DNA from: Radiobacillus kanasensis
GTDB taxonomy: Bacteria > Bacillota > Bacilli > Bacillales > Amphibacillaceae
Direction: 5' to 3'
Assembly: GCF_021049245.1 (NCBI RefSeq)
Contig: NZ_CP088020.1
Location: 2,052,001-2,116,000 of the forward strand
DNA length: 64,000 bases
How positions within the stretch are numbered: the first letter of the stretch is position 1; the number at the start of each line of letters is the position of its first letter. The position numbers were made by a program, and so were the translations under genes. Of the stretch, positions 18,332-29,262 are shown one piece after another. The notes beneath the pieces were generated by a model. It saw only the letters and a program-made list of their open reading frames with translations. It was not told the origin of the DNA and ran no database searches.

Positions 18332-18769
18332 TTATACTTCTTCGCAATGTTCATCAAACAATGCTTGTAATTTTGTAACAACATCAACAGGTGAAAAGCC
18401 TTCGATATCGTGACGCTCTACCATCGAAATAATTTTACCATCTTTTAAAAGAGCGAACGATGGAGAGGAAGGTGGATATCCTTCAAAGTATTCACGAGCT
18501 CGTTCTGTTGCGTCTTTATCTTGTCCAGCAAAAACAGTGACTAAATGGTCCGGACGCTTATCATAGTGAACCGAATGGGCCGCAGCAGGTCGCGCTACAC
18601 CACCTGCACAACCACAAGTTGAATTTACCATCACCAAAGTTGTGCCTTCTTGTTTAAGTGCTTGGTCTACTTCTTCAGGACTGGTTAATTCCTTATATCC
18701 CGCTTGGGTTATATCTTCCCTAGCAGCATGTACAACATCATGCATGTACAAATTAAAATCCAATGCCAT
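18332..18769 (-). CDS. brxB: bacilliredoxin BrxB (YqiW)
   Basis: Removes bacillithiol from S-bacillithiolated proteins; 145 aa, thioredoxin-like fold. The diagnostic CGC active site is in [15 protein letters not shown] (~49-63). The family-typical N-terminus ([21 protein letters not shown]) and [19 protein letters not shown] segment are present. The ATG follows AGGAGTTGA. It sits just downstream of the bkd operon, with ~70 bp and no obvious terminator between, so read-through is possible; it has its own terminator. Confidence 0.92.
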   Translation of the reverse strand: MALDFNLYMHDVVHAAREDITQAGYKELTSPEEVDQALKQEGTTLVMVNSTCGCAGGVARPAAAHSVHYDKRPDHLVTVFAGQDKDATERAREYFEGYPPSSPSFALLKDGKIISMVERHDIEGFSPVDVVTKLQALFDEHCEEV

Positions 18770-18840
18770 TCAACTCCTCCGTATAGGTCTTTTCCCCCTA
18801 ATAGTAACAGGAAGCGGCCACGGATTCAATTTTCTTGTCC

Positions 18841-20091
18841 TTAATAAATCGGGGTATTTTCGCTATTCGTTTGTTCTAATAATTGTTTGACTCGTGCAAG
18901 GAATTGTCCACAAATTAATCCATCAAGGACTCGATGGTCTAGGGAGAGACATAGGTTCACCATATCACGAGCAGCAAACATATCATTAATAATAACCGGT
19001 CGCTTCACAATCGATTCTACTTGTAAAATCGCTGCCTGCGGATGGTTGATGACACCCATCGATTGAACAGATCCAAATGAACCAGTATTATTCACGGTAA
19101 AGGTACCGCCTTCCATGTCCTTCGCTGTTAACGATCCTGTTCGTGCTTTATCGGCCAACAAGTGAATGTCCTTCGCAATTCCTTTAATACTTTTTTCGTC
19201 TGCATTCTTAATAACAGGGACAAATAATTCTTGTCCTTTTGCAACAGCAATGGACATATTAATATCTTTACGCTGAATAATCTTATCTCCCGCCCAAGAA
19301 CTATTCAACTGTGGGAATTCCTTCAGCGCTGTGGATATCGCTTTGACAAAGAAAGCAAAGAAGGTTAAGTTAAAGCCCTCCGCTTTTTTAAACTTGTCTT
19401 TCATGCTATTCCGATAGGTAACAAGATCCGTTACATCGACTTCAATCATCATCCAAGCATGAGGTATTTCCGTTTTGGAAGTCACCATATTTTTCGCTAT
19501 CGCTTTTCGAACTCCCGTTACCGGAATTTCGATATCTCCTTGTGAAACAGAAATGGATGGCGCTGACTGAGTAGGTTCTGTCTTTTTCTCAGGTTTAGTA
19601 TTTACTGCTTCTTTTGTCGGAGAAGGAGTTACCCCACCGCTAGCAATGAGCTTTTCCATATCTTTGCGAGTAATTCTACCACCACGTCCGGTCCCGGTCA
19701 CTTGATCTAACGGGATATTATGCTCTTGAGAAAGCTTCAACACAGCTGGAGAATAACGCGTTTTCATGGATGATTCTTCTCTAGATGCTGTAGAAGTTGT
19801 CTTCTTCGTATTCTCTTCTTCTACTTGTTGTTCACCCGCTTCTTCACTACCCTCTACTTCTACATAACACATTAGCTCTCCAACAGACAGTGTATCTCCC
19901 TCTGCTGCAACAAGCTCTTTAATCGTTCCTGTAAAAGATGAAGGCACTTCGGCGTTTACTTTATCCGTCATGACCTCTGCGATGGGATCATATTTATTCA
20001 CTTGGTCTCCAACTTTTACGAGCCAAGTATTGATGGTTCCCTCTGTCACACTTTCGCCTAACTGAGGCATGTTTATTTTTTCGAGAGCCAT
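18841..20091 (-). CDS. bkdB: branched-chain 2-oxoacid dehydrogenase E2 (dihydrolipoyl transacylase)
   Basis: Core subunit of the BCKDH complex, 416 aa. Lipoyl domain ~1-80 with the lipoyl Lys in VMTDKVNAEVPS (~40-51); a Glu/Thr/Ser-rich linker; peripheral-subunit-binding domain ~113-150 (YSPAVLKLSQEHN...GTGRGGRITRKDME); second linker; catalytic acyltransferase domain from ~175, with the active site LSLDHRVLDGLICGQF (~384-399). ATG at 20091 behind AGGGG. It is the last gene of the operon, 11 bp after bkdAB. Confidence 0.96.
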   Translation of the reverse strand: MALEKINMPQLGESVTEGTINTWLVKVGDQVNKYDPIAEVMTDKVNAEVPSSFTGTIKELVAAEGDTLSVGELMCYVEVEGSEEAGEQQVEEENTKKTTSTASREESSMKTRYSPAVLKLSQEHNIPLDQVTGTGRGGRITRKDMEKLIASGGVTPSPTKEAVNTKPEKKTEPTQSAPSISVSQGDIEIPVTGVRKAIAKNMVTSKTEIPHAWMMIEVDVTDLVTYRNSMKDKFKKAEGFNLTFFAFFVKAISTALKEFPQLNSSWAGDKIIQRKDINMSIAVAKGQELFVPVIKNADEKSIKGIAKDIHLLADKARTGSLTAKDMEGGTFTVNNTGSFGSVQSMGVINHPQAAILQVESIVKRPVIINDMFAARDMVNLCLSLDHRVLDGLICGQFLARVKQLLEQTNSENTPIY

Positions 20092-20102
20092 AAAACCCCT
20101 CC

Positions 20103-21086
20103 TTAAAATTCGGCTAAATCACGAATGGATTGCTCCACTTTGTCCGGATTCACCATAAAATTCTTTTCCATTGTAGGCGCATATGGCATTGCTGGAACAT
20201 CTGGTCCAGCTAATCGCTTAATAGGCGCGTCTAAGTCAAATAAGCAGTGTTCACTTATAATGGCAGCCACCTCACCGATGATACTACCTTCTTTTGTATC
20301 CTCTGTGAGTAACAACACTTTTCCAGTTTTCGATGCAGCTTCGATAATTGCTTCTTTATCTAACGGGTAGATGGTGCGTAAATCAAGGATATGAACATCA
20401 ATGCCTTCATCAGCTAGTTTTTCAGCTGCTTGCAAGGCAAAGTGGACGCATAATCCATATGTAATAACGGTGACGTCCGATCCTTCTCGTTTTACATCTG
20501 CTTTACCGATCGGAAGCGTATAATCTTCCTCTGGTACTTCCCCTTTAATCAAGCGGTATGCACGTTTATGTTCAAAGAACAAGACGGGATCATCATCACG
20601 AATTGCCGCTTTTAGTAGTCCTTTTACATCATACGGAGTGGATGGCATCACAATTTTCAGTCCTGGTTGGTTCGCAAAAATGGCCTCAACGGATTGAGAA
20701 TGATAGAGCGCTCCGTGCACACCACCGCCATATGGAGCACGAATTGTGATTGGACAGTTCCAGTCATTATTACTTCTGTAACGAATTTTCGCCGCCTCGG
20801 AAATGATTTGATTGATTGCTGGCATAATAAAGTCTGCAAATTGCATTTCTGCTACGGGTCTCATACCATACATCGCAGCACCAATCCCTACCCCGGCAAT
20901 TGCTGATTCCGCTAAAGGTGTATCTAATACTCTTGCATCTCCAAATTGTTCATACAGGCCTTCTGTTGCACGGAATACGCCGCCTCGTTTCCCGACGTCC
21001 TCCCCAAGAACAAAAACTTTTTCATTTCTTTCCATTTCTTCTCTCATCGCTTGGGTGACCGCTTGGATATAGGATAAAACTGCCAT
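20103..21086 (-). CDS. bkdAB: branched-chain 2-oxoacid dehydrogenase E1 beta
   Basis: Forms the thiamine-diphosphate-dependent E1 heterotetramer with BkdAA. The 327-aa length is standard. The transketolase-like pyrimidine-binding domain begins LSYIQAVTQAMREEM and includes VLGEDVGKRGGVFRATEGL (~26-44) and ADFIMPAINQI. The C-terminal domain has VTVITYG and DLRTIYPLD. Starts with ATG overlapping the bkdAA stop (TAATG), so the two E1 chains are translationally coupled. Confidence 0.96.
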   Translation of the reverse strand: MAVLSYIQAVTQAMREEMERNEKVFVLGEDVGKRGGVFRATEGLYEQFGDARVLDTPLAESAIAGVGIGAAMYGMRPVAEMQFADFIMPAINQIISEAAKIRYRSNNDWNCPITIRAPYGGGVHGALYHSQSVEAIFANQPGLKIVMPSTPYDVKGLLKAAIRDDDPVLFFEHKRAYRLIKGEVPEEDYTLPIGKADVKREGSDVTVITYGLCVHFALQAAEKLADEGIDVHILDLRTIYPLDKEAIIEAASKTGKVLLLTEDTKEGSIIGEVAAIISEHCLFDLDAPIKRLAGPDVPAMPYAPTMEKNFMVNPDKVEQSIRDLAEF

Positions 21087-22093
21087 TATTTGTCTCCCCC
21101 TTGCTCACCATAGACAAAATCATACAACGTATCAGCATCCGGATAAGGTGCATGTTCAGCGTAATCGGTCGCTTCGTTAACCTGTTTCATGATCGCTTTT
21201 TCTAAGGTTTCTTGTTTCTCCTCTGTTAACAAACCAACCTCTTTCAAGTATGCAGAAAACGTACGTAAGGAATCTTTCTCCCTTGCTTCATCTACTTCTT
21301 CTTTATTTCGGTAACTGCGGTCGTCATCATCACTCGAATGTGGAGTTAATCGATAGGATACCGCTTCTATTAATGTTGGCCCTTCTCCATTTCGAGCGCG
21401 ATCCGCTGCTTCTCTTACCACACGGTACACTTCTAATGGATCATTCCCGTCCACGGTGTACCCAGGCATACCATAACCAATGGCTCTGTCTGATACTTTC
21501 TCGCAAGCTAGCTGACGATCGACCGGAACCGAAATGGCATATTTATTATTCTCCACAAGAAAAATAACCGGTAATTTATGGACTCCCGCAAAGTTTGCTC
21601 CTTCATGGAAATCTCCCTGATTAGAGGACCCTTCTCCTAATGTGACAAAGCTTACAAAATCTTTTTTCTCCATTTTGCCACCTAAAGCTACTCCCACGGC
21701 GTGAGGTACTTGTGTCGTAACAGGAGAGGAACCGGTTACGATTCGATTCTTTTTCTGCCCAAAGTGTCCAGGCATTTGACGTCCTCCAGAGTTTGGATCC
21801 TCCGCCTTAGCAAATCCGGATAACATCAGTTCTGTCGCTGTCATGCCAAACGTTAAAACGACTCCCATATCACGATAATAAGGTAGGACATAATCCTTTT
21901 CCCTATCCAACGCATACGCAGCTCCTACCTGTGTAGCTTCCTGTCCTTGACAAGAAATAACAAACGGAATCTTTCCAGCACGGTTTAAAAGCCACATGCG
22001 CTCATCAAGTTTTCTTGCAAGTAACATTGTCTCATACATGTTTAATACATCTTCGTCCGTTAACCCTAATGCTCGATGCTTGTCTTCCGTCAT
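21086..22093 (-). CDS. bkdAA: branched-chain 2-oxoacid dehydrogenase E1 alpha
   Basis: Carries the ThDP-binding fold of E1; 335 aa. The cofactor motif is visible as TLGEGSSNQGDFHEGANFAG (~163-182) with the conserved N in VENNKYAIS. The phosphorylation-loop region SDDDDRSYR appears at ~285-293. I chose the ATG at 22093, directly behind GGAGGGAGACAA. An upstream in-frame extension overlaps the end of lpdV and has no support. Lies between lpdV and bkdAB. Confidence 0.96.
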   Translation of the reverse strand: MTEDKHRALGLTDEDVLNMYETMLLARKLDERMWLLNRAGKIPFVISCQGQEATQVGAAYALDREKDYVLPYYRDMGVVLTFGMTATELMLSGFAKAEDPNSGGRQMPGHFGQKKNRIVTGSSPVTTQVPHAVGVALGGKMEKKDFVSFVTLGEGSSNQGDFHEGANFAGVHKLPVIFLVENNKYAISVPVDRQLACEKVSDRAIGYGMPGYTVDGNDPLEVYRVVREAADRARNGEGPTLIEAVSYRLTPHSSDDDDRSYRNKEEVDEAREKDSLRTFSAYLKEVGLLTEEKQETLEKAIMKQVNEATDYAEHAPYPDADTLYDFVYGEQGGDK

Positions 22094-22124
22094 TTGTCTC
22101 CCTCCTTCGTTTCGACTCTTAACC

Positions 22125-23549
22125 TTAACCATGTATTTGCTTCCCATCAACAGCCAAAGCCGCTTCTCCAAAGATTTCAGACAAAGTTGGATGAGGATGA
22201 ATGGTCTCTCCAACCTCCCAAGGGGTTGCATCTAATACTTTGGCTAATCCTGCTTCAGAAATCATGTCGGTGACATGTGGTCCAATCAGATGAATACCCA
22301 ATATGTCATTTGTTTCTTTATCGGCAATAATTTTAGCAAACCCATCTATTTCACCATATACAAGAGCTTTTCCAATCGCCTGGAATGGCATTTTTCCGAC
22401 TTTGGTATCAAAGCCTTGCTCCTTCGCCTGCTCTTCCGTCAGTCCAACACTTGCAGCTTCTGGGTGACTATAAATACAAGAAGGAACGTTATCATAATTA
22501 ATCGTGAACGGTTTTTCACCAGCAATGTGTTCAACAGCTACCATTCCCTCATGGGAGGCAACATGCGCTAATTGCATGCCACCAATAACGTCTCCAATTG
22601 CGTAGATATGAGATTCTTTTGTTTGGAAATAGTCATTGGTTTGAACAAAGCCTTGCTCTGTTTTTTGTATGTCTGTATTTTCAAGTCCTATATTCTCGGT
22701 GTTTGGTGCTCTTCCAATGGAAACGAGGATGCCTTCAGCCTCAAAGCTTTGTTTTTCTCCTTGTACGTCTACATCAACCTGTACATTGGAGTCTTTTTGT
22801 AAGGTTTCCGGTAAAAGGTTGGCGTTTGTAACAATCTTAATCCCTTTCTTCTTCAATTGCTTATGCATTTCTTTAGCAATATCATGATCCTCTGTTGGAA
22901 GGATTCGTGGTCCATATTCAAGGACTGTTACATTCACTCCAAAATCAGCTAGCATGGAAGCCCACTCTACTCCGATCACTCCTCCCCCCAACACGATAAG
23001 GGAGGTTGGCAATGCTTCCACTTGCAATATGTCATCCGAAGTCATCACCTTTTCTCCATCCACTTCTAAACCAGCTAACGTTCTAGGACGAGAACCTGTC
23101 GAAATGAGAACATTTTTTGGAATCAACATCTCGTTTTCCTCTCCATCAGCAAACTCTACAGAGATTGTGCCAGCTGTCGGAGAGAAAATAGATGGTCCTA
23201 GTATTCTTCCATATCCTTCATAAACATCTATCTTTCCTTTTTTCATTAAGCCTTGGACTCCGCGGTGAAGAGTCTCAATAATGGATGTCTTTCTTTTTTG
23301 CACTTGAGCGAAGTTCAGTGTAGGTGCTTCGGTTTCGACTCCGAAATCACTAGCTTCTTTCGTTTGCCTAAATACTTCGGCACTTCTTAATAAAGCTTTA
23401 GAAGGAATACATCCTTTATGTAAACAAGTGCCACCCAACTTTTCCTTTTCCACAATAGCAGTTTTCAATCCGAGCTGAGATGCTCGAATTGCGGCTACAT
23501 ATCCACCTGTTCCACCACCAAGTATAACGAGATCATAATCCTTTGCCAT
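22125..23549 (-). CDS. lpdV: dihydrolipoamide dehydrogenase of the BCKDH complex
   Basis: E3 flavoprotein that reoxidises the lipoyl arm of BkdB; 474 aa. FAD motif VILGGGTGGYVAA (~8-20), redox disulfide GGTCLHKGCIPSK (~39-51), NAD motif VLGGGVIGVEWAS (~183-195), second FAD motif YAIGDVIGG and the C-terminal catalytic HPHPTLSEIF (~450-459). Embedded in the bkd operon, which distinguishes it from the pyruvate dehydrogenase copy pdhD. Starts 2 bp after buk stops. Confidence 0.95.
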   Translation of the reverse strand: MAKDYDLVILGGGTGGYVAAIRASQLGLKTAIVEKEKLGGTCLHKGCIPSKALLRSAEVFRQTKEASDFGVETEAPTLNFAQVQKRKTSIIETLHRGVQGLMKKGKIDVYEGYGRILGPSIFSPTAGTISVEFADGEENEMLIPKNVLISTGSRPRTLAGLEVDGEKVMTSDDILQVEALPTSLIVLGGGVIGVEWASMLADFGVNVTVLEYGPRILPTEDHDIAKEMHKQLKKKGIKIVTNANLLPETLQKDSNVQVDVDVQGEKQSFEAEGILVSIGRAPNTENIGLENTDIQKTEQGFVQTNDYFQTKESHIYAIGDVIGGMQLAHVASHEGMVAVEHIAGEKPFTINYDNVPSCIYSHPEAASVGLTEEQAKEQGFDTKVGKMPFQAIGKALVYGEIDGFAKIIADKETNDILGIHLIGPHVTDMISEAGLAKVLDATPWEVGETIHPHPTLSEIFGEAALAVDGKQIHG

Positions 23550-23551
23550 TC

Positions 23552-24640
23552 TTACCCCTCCATTTCATTCGGGTATTGTTTCGGTTCCTCTTCCTCATTT
23601 AAAACACGTAACGTCCCTTGCGCCAACGCTTCTAATTCATTTTCCCCTGGATAGATAAATACATCGGCAATCCAGCCCACATGCTCGGATATCATGCTCA
23701 CAATTGGTTTGCTGTGTGCAATGCCTCCAGTTAAAGCGATAGCGTCTACTTGACCCTTAAGGACTGCACTCATTGCTCCGACCTCTTTGGCGATTTGATA
23801 AGCCATCGCTTCATAAATTAGACGTGCTTTTTCATCTCCGCTCAGCATCTTCTCTTCCACCTCAACGGCGTCGTTTGTTCCTAAGTAGCCGACAAGGCCA
23901 CCTTGTCCCACTAACTTCTTCATAACTTCTTCTCGGTAATATTGACCAGAGTAGCACATCGCTACTAAGTCACCGGCTGGGACTGTTCCGGCCCGTTCTG
24001 GTGAAAATGGCCCATCCCCATGCAACCCGTTGTTTACATCAATTACCCGCCCGTTCTTATGGGCACCAATCGTGATACCGCCACCCATATGGACGATAAT
24101 GAGATTACTTGATTCATAAGTAGAACCAATTTCTTGAGCTGCTCTTCTACCAACTGCTTTTTGGTTCAACGCGTGAAATATACTTTTCCTCGGAATTTCT
24201 GGGACACCAGAAAGCCGCGCAATTTCCTGTAATTCATCGACTACAACCGGATCAACAATAAATGCTGGTATATTTAAACCAGAAGCAATCTCATAAGCTA
24301 GAATCCCTCCAAGGTTAGAGGCATGCTCCCCGTTAAAGCCCATTCGTAAGTCTTGAAGCATCTCTTCATTAACCTGATACGTTCCACCTTCTATCGGGCG
24401 AAGTAATCCACCTCGCCCACAGACTGCAGCTAGTTTAGAAATATTTATTCCTTCGTGATGAAGCTCTTCTAAAATAACCTTTTTACGAAACGCATATTGA
24501 TCGATAATTCTAGGAAACTCCGATAAATCTTCCGTACGATGGCGAATCGTCTTCTCAAAGAGACAATGGTCATTGTCGAAAACACCAATTTTCGTAGAGG
24601 TGGAGCCTGGGTTAATCACTAATATTCGTTTTGTTTTCAT
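23552..24640 (-). CDS. buk: butyrate kinase / branched-chain fatty acid kinase
   Basis: Converts acyl phosphates (isobutyryl-, isovaleryl-, butyryl-P) to the acid with ATP formation; 362 aa, ASKHA fold. The phosphate-binding motif is [15 protein letters not shown] (~9-23). Further family signatures are [13 protein letters not shown] (~95-107), [12 protein letters not shown] (~180-191) and ALTGGIAHS. Works with Ptb so that acyl-CoA from BCKDH yields ATP, or in reverse supplies branched acyl-CoA primers for membrane lipids. Confidence 0.94.
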   Translation of the reverse strand: MKTKRILVINPGSTSTKIGVFDNDHCLFEKTIRHRTEDLSEFPRIIDQYAFRKKVILEELHHEGINISKLAAVCGRGGLLRPIEGGTYQVNEEMLQDLRMGFNGEHASNLGGILAYEIASGLNIPAFIVDPVVVDELQEIARLSGVPEIPRKSIFHALNQKAVGRRAAQEIGSTYESSNLIIVHMGGGITIGAHKNGRVIDVNNGLHGDGPFSPERAGTVPAGDLVAMCYSGQYYREEVMKKLVGQGGLVGYLGTNDAVEVEEKMLSGDEKARLIYEAMAYQIAKEVGAMSAVLKGQVDAIALTGGIAHSKPIVSMISEHVGWIADVFIYPGENELEALAQGTLRVLNEEEEPKQYPNEMEG

Positions 24641-24673
24641 TATGCGGTTCCTCCATTCCCCTCATCAAAGCAA

Positions 24674-25768
24674 TTATTTATTCTGCAAAATGTGCTGACT
24701 GTTTAACAGGAACTGACTTCTGGATTGTTTAATTGTTTGGATTCTTTCCTCCGCCATTCTTTCTGCAGCAATATGAGTTCCAATGTTATCTCTTCTAGCG
24801 ATTTCAAAAACCTTCATCACATTGTCGTAGATAGTTTCTACTTTTTTCAGAGCGCGTTCTTTGTTATAGCCATTCAATTCATCGGCGATATTCATGACAC
24901 CACCAGCATTGACTACGAAATCTGGAGCATACACGATGCCTTTTTCTCGAAGAACATCTCCATGTCTAGACTCCTTTAATTGGTTATTTGCTGCACCGGC
25001 AACTACTTTTGCTTTTAACAACGGAATCGTTTCATCATTAATCGTTGCTCCTAGCGCACAAGGTGCATAAATGTCACATTTGACTTCGTAAATATCGTTC
25101 GGGTCCACTGCTTTTGCATTAAACGCTTCTACAGCACGATTAACCGACTCTTTATTTATATCTGTAACGATGAGATTCGCTCCTTCACGATGTAGGTGTT
25201 CACACAATGTGTAAGCTACATTTCCTACCCCTTGAACCGCAATCGTTTTACCCTCCAAGGAGTCTGAACCAAACGCTTCTTTCGCCGCTGCCTTGATTCC
25301 TCTGTACACCCCGAATGCTGTAACTGGAGAAGGGTTTCCGGATGAACCAAACTCTGGGGAAATTCCAGTTACAAATTTGGTTTCTTGATGGATTAAATCC
25401 ATGTCCGCTACGGTTGTTCCAACATCTTCTGCCGTAATGTAACGACCATTCATTCCTTGGATATAGCGACCAAATGCACGGAACATTGCTTCGTTTTTAT
25501 CTTTTTTTGGATCACCGATAATAACCGTCTTCCCTCCACCAAGGTTTAAGCCAGCTGCTGCGTTTTTATAGGTCATACCTTTAGCTAAACGAAGGGCGTC
25601 CTCAATAGCTGCTGCTTCCGAATCATATGTCCACATTCTTGTACCACCTAATGCTGGACCTAACGTTGTATCATGTATCGCGATGATGGCTTTTAACCCT
25701 GACGTTTTATCTTGACAGAACACCAATTGTTCGTAATCATAGTTTTCCATGTATTTAAAAATTTCCAT
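24674..25768 (-). CDS. bcd: leucine / branched-chain amino acid dehydrogenase
   Basis: Reversible NAD-dependent deamination of Leu, Ile and Val to 2-oxoacids, the substrates of the complex encoded downstream. 364 aa, the B. subtilis length. The substrate-site LGGTRMW (~40-46), catalytic Lys in [11 protein letters not shown] (~76-86) and Asp in AEDVGT are visible. The Rossmann motif is [14 protein letters not shown] (~180-193). ATG at 25768 follows GGAGGTTTCTTACA; an earlier ATG would overlap that ribosome site. Confidence 0.95.
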   Translation of the reverse strand: MEIFKYMENYDYEQLVFCQDKTSGLKAIIAIHDTTLGPALGGTRMWTYDSEAAAIEDALRLAKGMTYKNAAAGLNLGGGKTVIIGDPKKDKNEAMFRAFGRYIQGMNGRYITAEDVGTTVADMDLIHQETKFVTGISPEFGSSGNPSPVTAFGVYRGIKAAAKEAFGSDSLEGKTIAVQGVGNVAYTLCEHLHREGANLIVTDINKESVNRAVEAFNAKAVDPNDIYEVKCDIYAPCALGATINDETIPLLKAKVVAGAANNQLKESRHGDVLREKGIVYAPDFVVNAGGVMNIADELNGYNKERALKKVETIYDNVMKVFEIARRDNIGTHIAAERMAEERIQTIKQSRSQFLLNSQHILQNK

Positions 25769-25781
25769 TGTAAGAAACCTC

Positions 25782-26687
25782 CTAATCAATAGTTGAAGAT
25801 ACTAATGCTAAACTAAGCGAATACAGCTTGTTTTCAGACGAATCTGATCTTGATGTAAGCACAATCGGCACTTTCGCCCCGACAATAATAGCGGCAGTTT
25901 TTGCCTGAGCAAAGTATATAAAGGATTTGTATAATGCATTTCCCACTTCAATCGTTGGTACGATTAAAATATCAGCTTCTCCTGCAACGGACGAAGAAAT
26001 TCCTTTAATCTCCGCTGCCTTTTTAGAGACAGCTATATCGAATGCGAATGGACCGTCTACTTCACAATCCTGGATTTTTCCCTTTTGATTCATTTCTACT
26101 AATGCAGCCGCATCCACAGTCGCCTGCATATTGGGATTAACCGACTCTACTGCAGCTAGTACTGCTACTTTCGGCTTATTTAATCCAATATTTCTTGCAA
26201 CTGATACAGCATTATTCGTAATTGCTACCTTATCATCAAAGGATGGCAAGATATTCATTGCTGCATCGGAAAGCATAATCAGCTTGGAATAATTCGGCAC
26301 CTCAAATAAAGCAACGTGAGAAAGGACTTGACCAGCACGAATGCCATATTCCTTGTTTAATACTGCTTTTAGTAGCAATGCAGAGGATATATTTCCTTTC
26401 ATTAATACGTGTGCTTTTCCATCCCGTACTAGCTGGACTGCTTTTTGAGCCGATTCTTCCACATTAGAAACGTGTGTGTACGTTATTCGTTCCGTCCATA
26501 CTAAATCAATTTCTCTTGCAATCGTTTCTAGCTTTGTTTGATCACCGAATAGGTGAAAGGAACAAAGCTTTTCTTCCACGGCAGCTTTAACCGCCAGAAG
26601 AACTTCTCGTTCATCTGCTTGAGCGATTGAAACTACTCGATTTTGTTGTACCTTCACTTGTTCTATAAGTGTCGCTAATTGTTGCAT
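25782..26687 (-). CDS. ptb: phosphate butyryltransferase
   Basis: Transfers acyl groups between CoA and phosphate, 301 aa, phosphate acetyl/butyryltransferase family. Visible signatures include [16 protein letters not shown] (~95-110), [10 protein letters not shown] (~147-156) and the C-terminal [14 protein letters not shown] region (~245-258). I chose the ATG at 26687 because GGGGGGG precedes it by 5 bp; a longer frame would read through the sigma-L promoter. It is the first gene of the operon. Confidence 0.94.
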   Translation of the reverse strand: MQQLATLIEQVKVQQNRVVSIAQADEREVLLAVKAAVEEKLCSFHLFGDQTKLETIAREIDLVWTERITYTHVSNVEESAQKAVQLVRDGKAHVLMKGNISSALLLKAVLNKEYGIRAGQVLSHVALFEVPNYSKLIMLSDAAMNILPSFDDKVAITNNAVSVARNIGLNKPKVAVLAAVESVNPNMQATVDAAALVEMNQKGKIQDCEVDGPFAFDIAVSKKAAEIKGISSSVAGEADILIVPTIEVGNALYKSFIYFAQAKTAAIIVGAKVPIVLTSRSDSSENKLYSLSLALVSSTID

Positions 26688-26722
26688 CGAACCCCCCCTA
26701 AAAAACGCCTCATTATTTATAC

Positions 26723-26740
26723 ATGCAAATTTCATGCCAA
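26723..26740 (-). promoter_or_regulatory. sigma-L (sigma-54) -24/-12 promoter of the ptb-bkd operon
   Basis: Minus strand TTGGCATGAAATTTGCAT matches TGGCAN-N5-TTGCW with the GG and GC dinucleotides exactly 10 bp apart. It lies 36 bp before the ptb start and directly downstream of bkdR, a sigma-54-type activator. The bkd operon is sigma-L dependent in B. subtilis. Confidence 0.92.
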
Positions 26741-26790
26741 CTTTAGGGTTTGATGAAATCAGGCTTTCCACGAAAAACTCCACGCATATA

Positions 26791-26806
26791 TTTGCAATTA
26801 CGCAAA
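26791..26806. promoter_or_regulatory. candidate BkdR upstream activating site
   Basis: TTTGC-N6-GCAAA inverted repeat, about 50 bp upstream of the -24 element and overlapping the bkdR stop codon. Position fits an enhancer, but no verified BkdR consensus was used. Confidence 0.35.
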
Positions 26807-28891
26807 ATCTTGCATGCTTTTTTTATCAATTTTATATTTATCCATTTTATAGTAAAGATTTCGAATCGATATCCCTAACATTTCGGCAGTCTTCGTTTTA
26901 TTAAATTTCGTCTGAGCATAAACATCTGAGATAATTTGCTTTTCTACCATTTCCAAGGATTTGTGAAGAGGGCGTTGTGCATATTCCCCCTTATCTACAC
27001 CTATTTCTTTTTGTTGCCCCTTTTTTTGTTCAGCTTCTTCCAAGCCTAACTCCGGAATATGTTTTCTCAATATTGTTTCTTGATTCACTTCCATATAAAT
27101 CATGGCTCGTCCAATCACGTTTTCTAGCTCTCGGATGTTTCCAGGCCAATGATATTGCTTTAAGTATTGAAGTGCATCTTCCGCAATCGATGTAACATTA
27201 CGACCGTAATCTTGATTTATTTTCTCAATTAAATAACTAGTGATTGCTTCTATATCTTTTATTCTTTCTCTTAACGGCGGAATATAGATTGGAAGTCGAT
27301 TTAACCGATAATACAAGTCTTCACGGAAATTTCCATTCATAATCGCTTTCTCTAGATTCGCATTTGTCGCAGTGATGACACGAACATCGATAGGCACCGG
27401 TTTTGTTCCTCCAACACGAACCACTTCACTTTCTTGAAGGACACGTAAGAGTTTCGCTTGCATATGCAAGGACAATTCACCGATTTCATCCAAAAAAATG
27501 CTCCCGTTGTTTGCTTCTTCAAAATACCCTGTCTTTCCACCTCGTTTAGCCCCAGTAAAAGCCCCTTCTTCGTAGCCGAATAGTTCACTTTCTAATACTG
27601 ACTCTGCGATGGCCGCACAATTTACTCGGATAAATTTATTATGTCTTCTGTCACTTTTATTATGAATCGCATGGGCAAAGAGCTCTTTTCCAGTACCAGA
27701 TTCCCCACGCAGCAACACAGTGGCAGGTGTTCTTGCACCTACTTTAGCTTGCTCAATGGCCAAGGTCATTTCATTGGAGGATCCGATAATATCATCAAAG
27801 GTGTACTTGGCTTCTAAGTTCCGGATGATTTGACGAGCGCGTTTCAGTTCATTCGTCAATGTTTTAATTTCCGATACGTCGTGAAGAACCCCAACACTTC
27901 CTTTTAATTTCCCATCCACTATAATGGGAGCAACATTAACGAGGACTTCTTTTTTATTTGGTCCTACCTTCATGCGAGCTCCCCGAACAGCACGTCGCGT
28001 CTTTAGTACTTTCATATGCATACTTTCGCCTTCTGATATATCTACAGAAGCAGGTTTGCCGACAATATCTTCTTCTTTTAGCCCTGTTATTTTCGTATAA
28101 GCAGGATTTATCATAATACCAATTCCACGGTCATCTACTACACTTATGGCTTCATCAGAGGAATGGAAAATGGCTTCTAACATCTTTTGTACTTCACGTA
28201 AACCTGTCACTTGCTCTGCTAGTTCGACGACTTCTGTAATATCGCGGAAAATTGCAAATGCCCCTCTTAAATGGTCGTCTGAATCTATAATTGGAATTCG
28301 TGTCGTAATAATTTTCTTCCCATTTTCTAGGACAAGATGTTGATTTACCTCTTTTTTTCTTAGCCGTAACACTTGAGGTAAACGTGTTGTGTCAATGACT
28401 TTCCGAATCGGTCTATGGACAAATTCCCCAATAGGCACCCCTACGATTTGTTGAGCGCGTTTATTGACAAAGGTAACCGTTTCATCATCATCGATGACAA
28501 TCATTCCTTCATGAAGGTTGTTCATAATCAGTTCCTGAATGGATGTTTGATTTTGCAATTGATGTACCAGTGTTTCTTTTTCATTCAATAGTTCGGAAAT
28601 GATATTCGCAACCGTCCCTGGAATAACAACAGTATTCCGATGCCTTTTCGCTAAAATTTGTTGCAGTATGTATTCATCACCAGTAGCCTCAATAATAATA
28701 TCTATGTCTTGCTCCAACCAGCTTGTCCAATCGGAATCAGTCCTAATACCGTGTATTCTGGCAAGGTGTAAGCCGGGAGCGTCCTTATTAACATCTGCAA
28801 TCGCTACTACTTCCATTTTTTCCGTTTCAAGGAGCAATTCCAATAAAGCAGTTCCACCTTTACCAGCTCCAATGATCAGAACTCTTTTCAT
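26798..28891 (-). CDS. bkdR: sigma-54-dependent transcriptional activator BkdR
   Basis: Activator of the branched-chain 2-oxoacid operon, 697 aa. Order of domains: N-terminal dinucleotide-binding-like region ([17 protein letters not shown], ~3-19); two PAS domains (~115-225 and ~240-345); AAA+ domain from ~370 with Walker [18 protein letters not shown] (~395-411), the sigma-54-contacting loop [11 protein letters not shown] (~446-456) and Walker B FLDEIGEL; Fis-type HTH at the C-terminus ([21 protein letters not shown]). The N-terminal Rossmann-like segment suggests direct sensing of a nucleotide or metabolite. Confidence 0.93.
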   Translation of the reverse strand: MKRVLIIGAGKGGTALLELLLETEKMEVVAIADVNKDAPGLHLARIHGIRTDSDWTSWLEQDIDIIIEATGDEYILQQILAKRHRNTVVIPGTVANIISELLNEKETLVHQLQNQTSIQELIMNNLHEGMIVIDDDETVTFVNKRAQQIVGVPIGEFVHRPIRKVIDTTRLPQVLRLRKKEVNQHLVLENGKKIITTRIPIIDSDDHLRGAFAIFRDITEVVELAEQVTGLREVQKMLEAIFHSSDEAISVVDDRGIGIMINPAYTKITGLKEEDIVGKPASVDISEGESMHMKVLKTRRAVRGARMKVGPNKKEVLVNVAPIIVDGKLKGSVGVLHDVSEIKTLTNELKRARQIIRNLEAKYTFDDIIGSSNEMTLAIEQAKVGARTPATVLLRGESGTGKELFAHAIHNKSDRRHNKFIRVNCAAIAESVLESELFGYEEGAFTGAKRGGKTGYFEEANNGSIFLDEIGELSLHMQAKLLRVLQESEVVRVGGTKPVPIDVRVITATNANLEKAIMNGNFREDLYYRLNRLPIYIPPLRERIKDIEAITSYLIEKINQDYGRNVTSIAEDALQYLKQYHWPGNIRELENVIGRAMIYMEVNQETILRKHIPELGLEEAEQKKGQQKEIGVDKGEYAQRPLHKSLEMVEKQIISDVYAQTKFNKTKTAEMLGISIRNLYYKMDKYKIDKKSMQDFA

Positions 28892-29025
28892 GCTTGATCC
28901 CTACTTTGCATTTTTTTGCACACTCCTATCTTATCGTTTTGTGCATGTTTTAGCAAGAAAGCATTCGTTTTCAAGAACAGGAGGCTTTGCTATACTAAAG
29001 ATGCAGAAAAGAAAGGAGTCAACAC

Positions 29026-29262
29026 ATGAGAGTCATTGCATTACTCATTTTAGTCGTACCTGGAATCCTTGCTACATACGGGATTAAGCTAATGCGGGAT
29101 TCCATTTTTGGAGATTATTATCCGATATTTTTTCATATAGGCATTCAATTTGTTGCGGGACTGATTTTTTTCCTAGTCGGATTATCCTTTATCGCCGGCT
29201 TTATCTTTTACCGTGATCGAAAAAGAAACCTTACAAAAGGAAGAAACAAAAGGAAGACGTAA
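29026..29262 (+). CDS. yqzF: YqzF-like DUF2627 membrane protein
   Basis: A 78-aa protein with two hydrophobic segments (residues ~3-20 and ~38-62), a short loop containing DSIFGDYYPIFF, and a basic C-terminal tail (RDRKRNLTKGRNKRK). Length and motifs are those of the YqzF family in Bacillaceae, of unknown function. GAAAGGAG precedes the ATG. Divergent from bkdR and followed immediately by a terminator. Confidence 0.8.
   Translation: MRVIALLILVVPGILATYGIKLMRDSIFGDYYPIFFHIGIQFVAGLIFFLVGLSFIAGFIFYRDRKRNLTKGRNKRKT

Noticed and set aside
22094..22231. N-terminal extension of BkdAA
   Set aside because: It is antiparallel to no known domain and overlaps the 3' end of lpdV; a strong ribosome site marks the later ATG.
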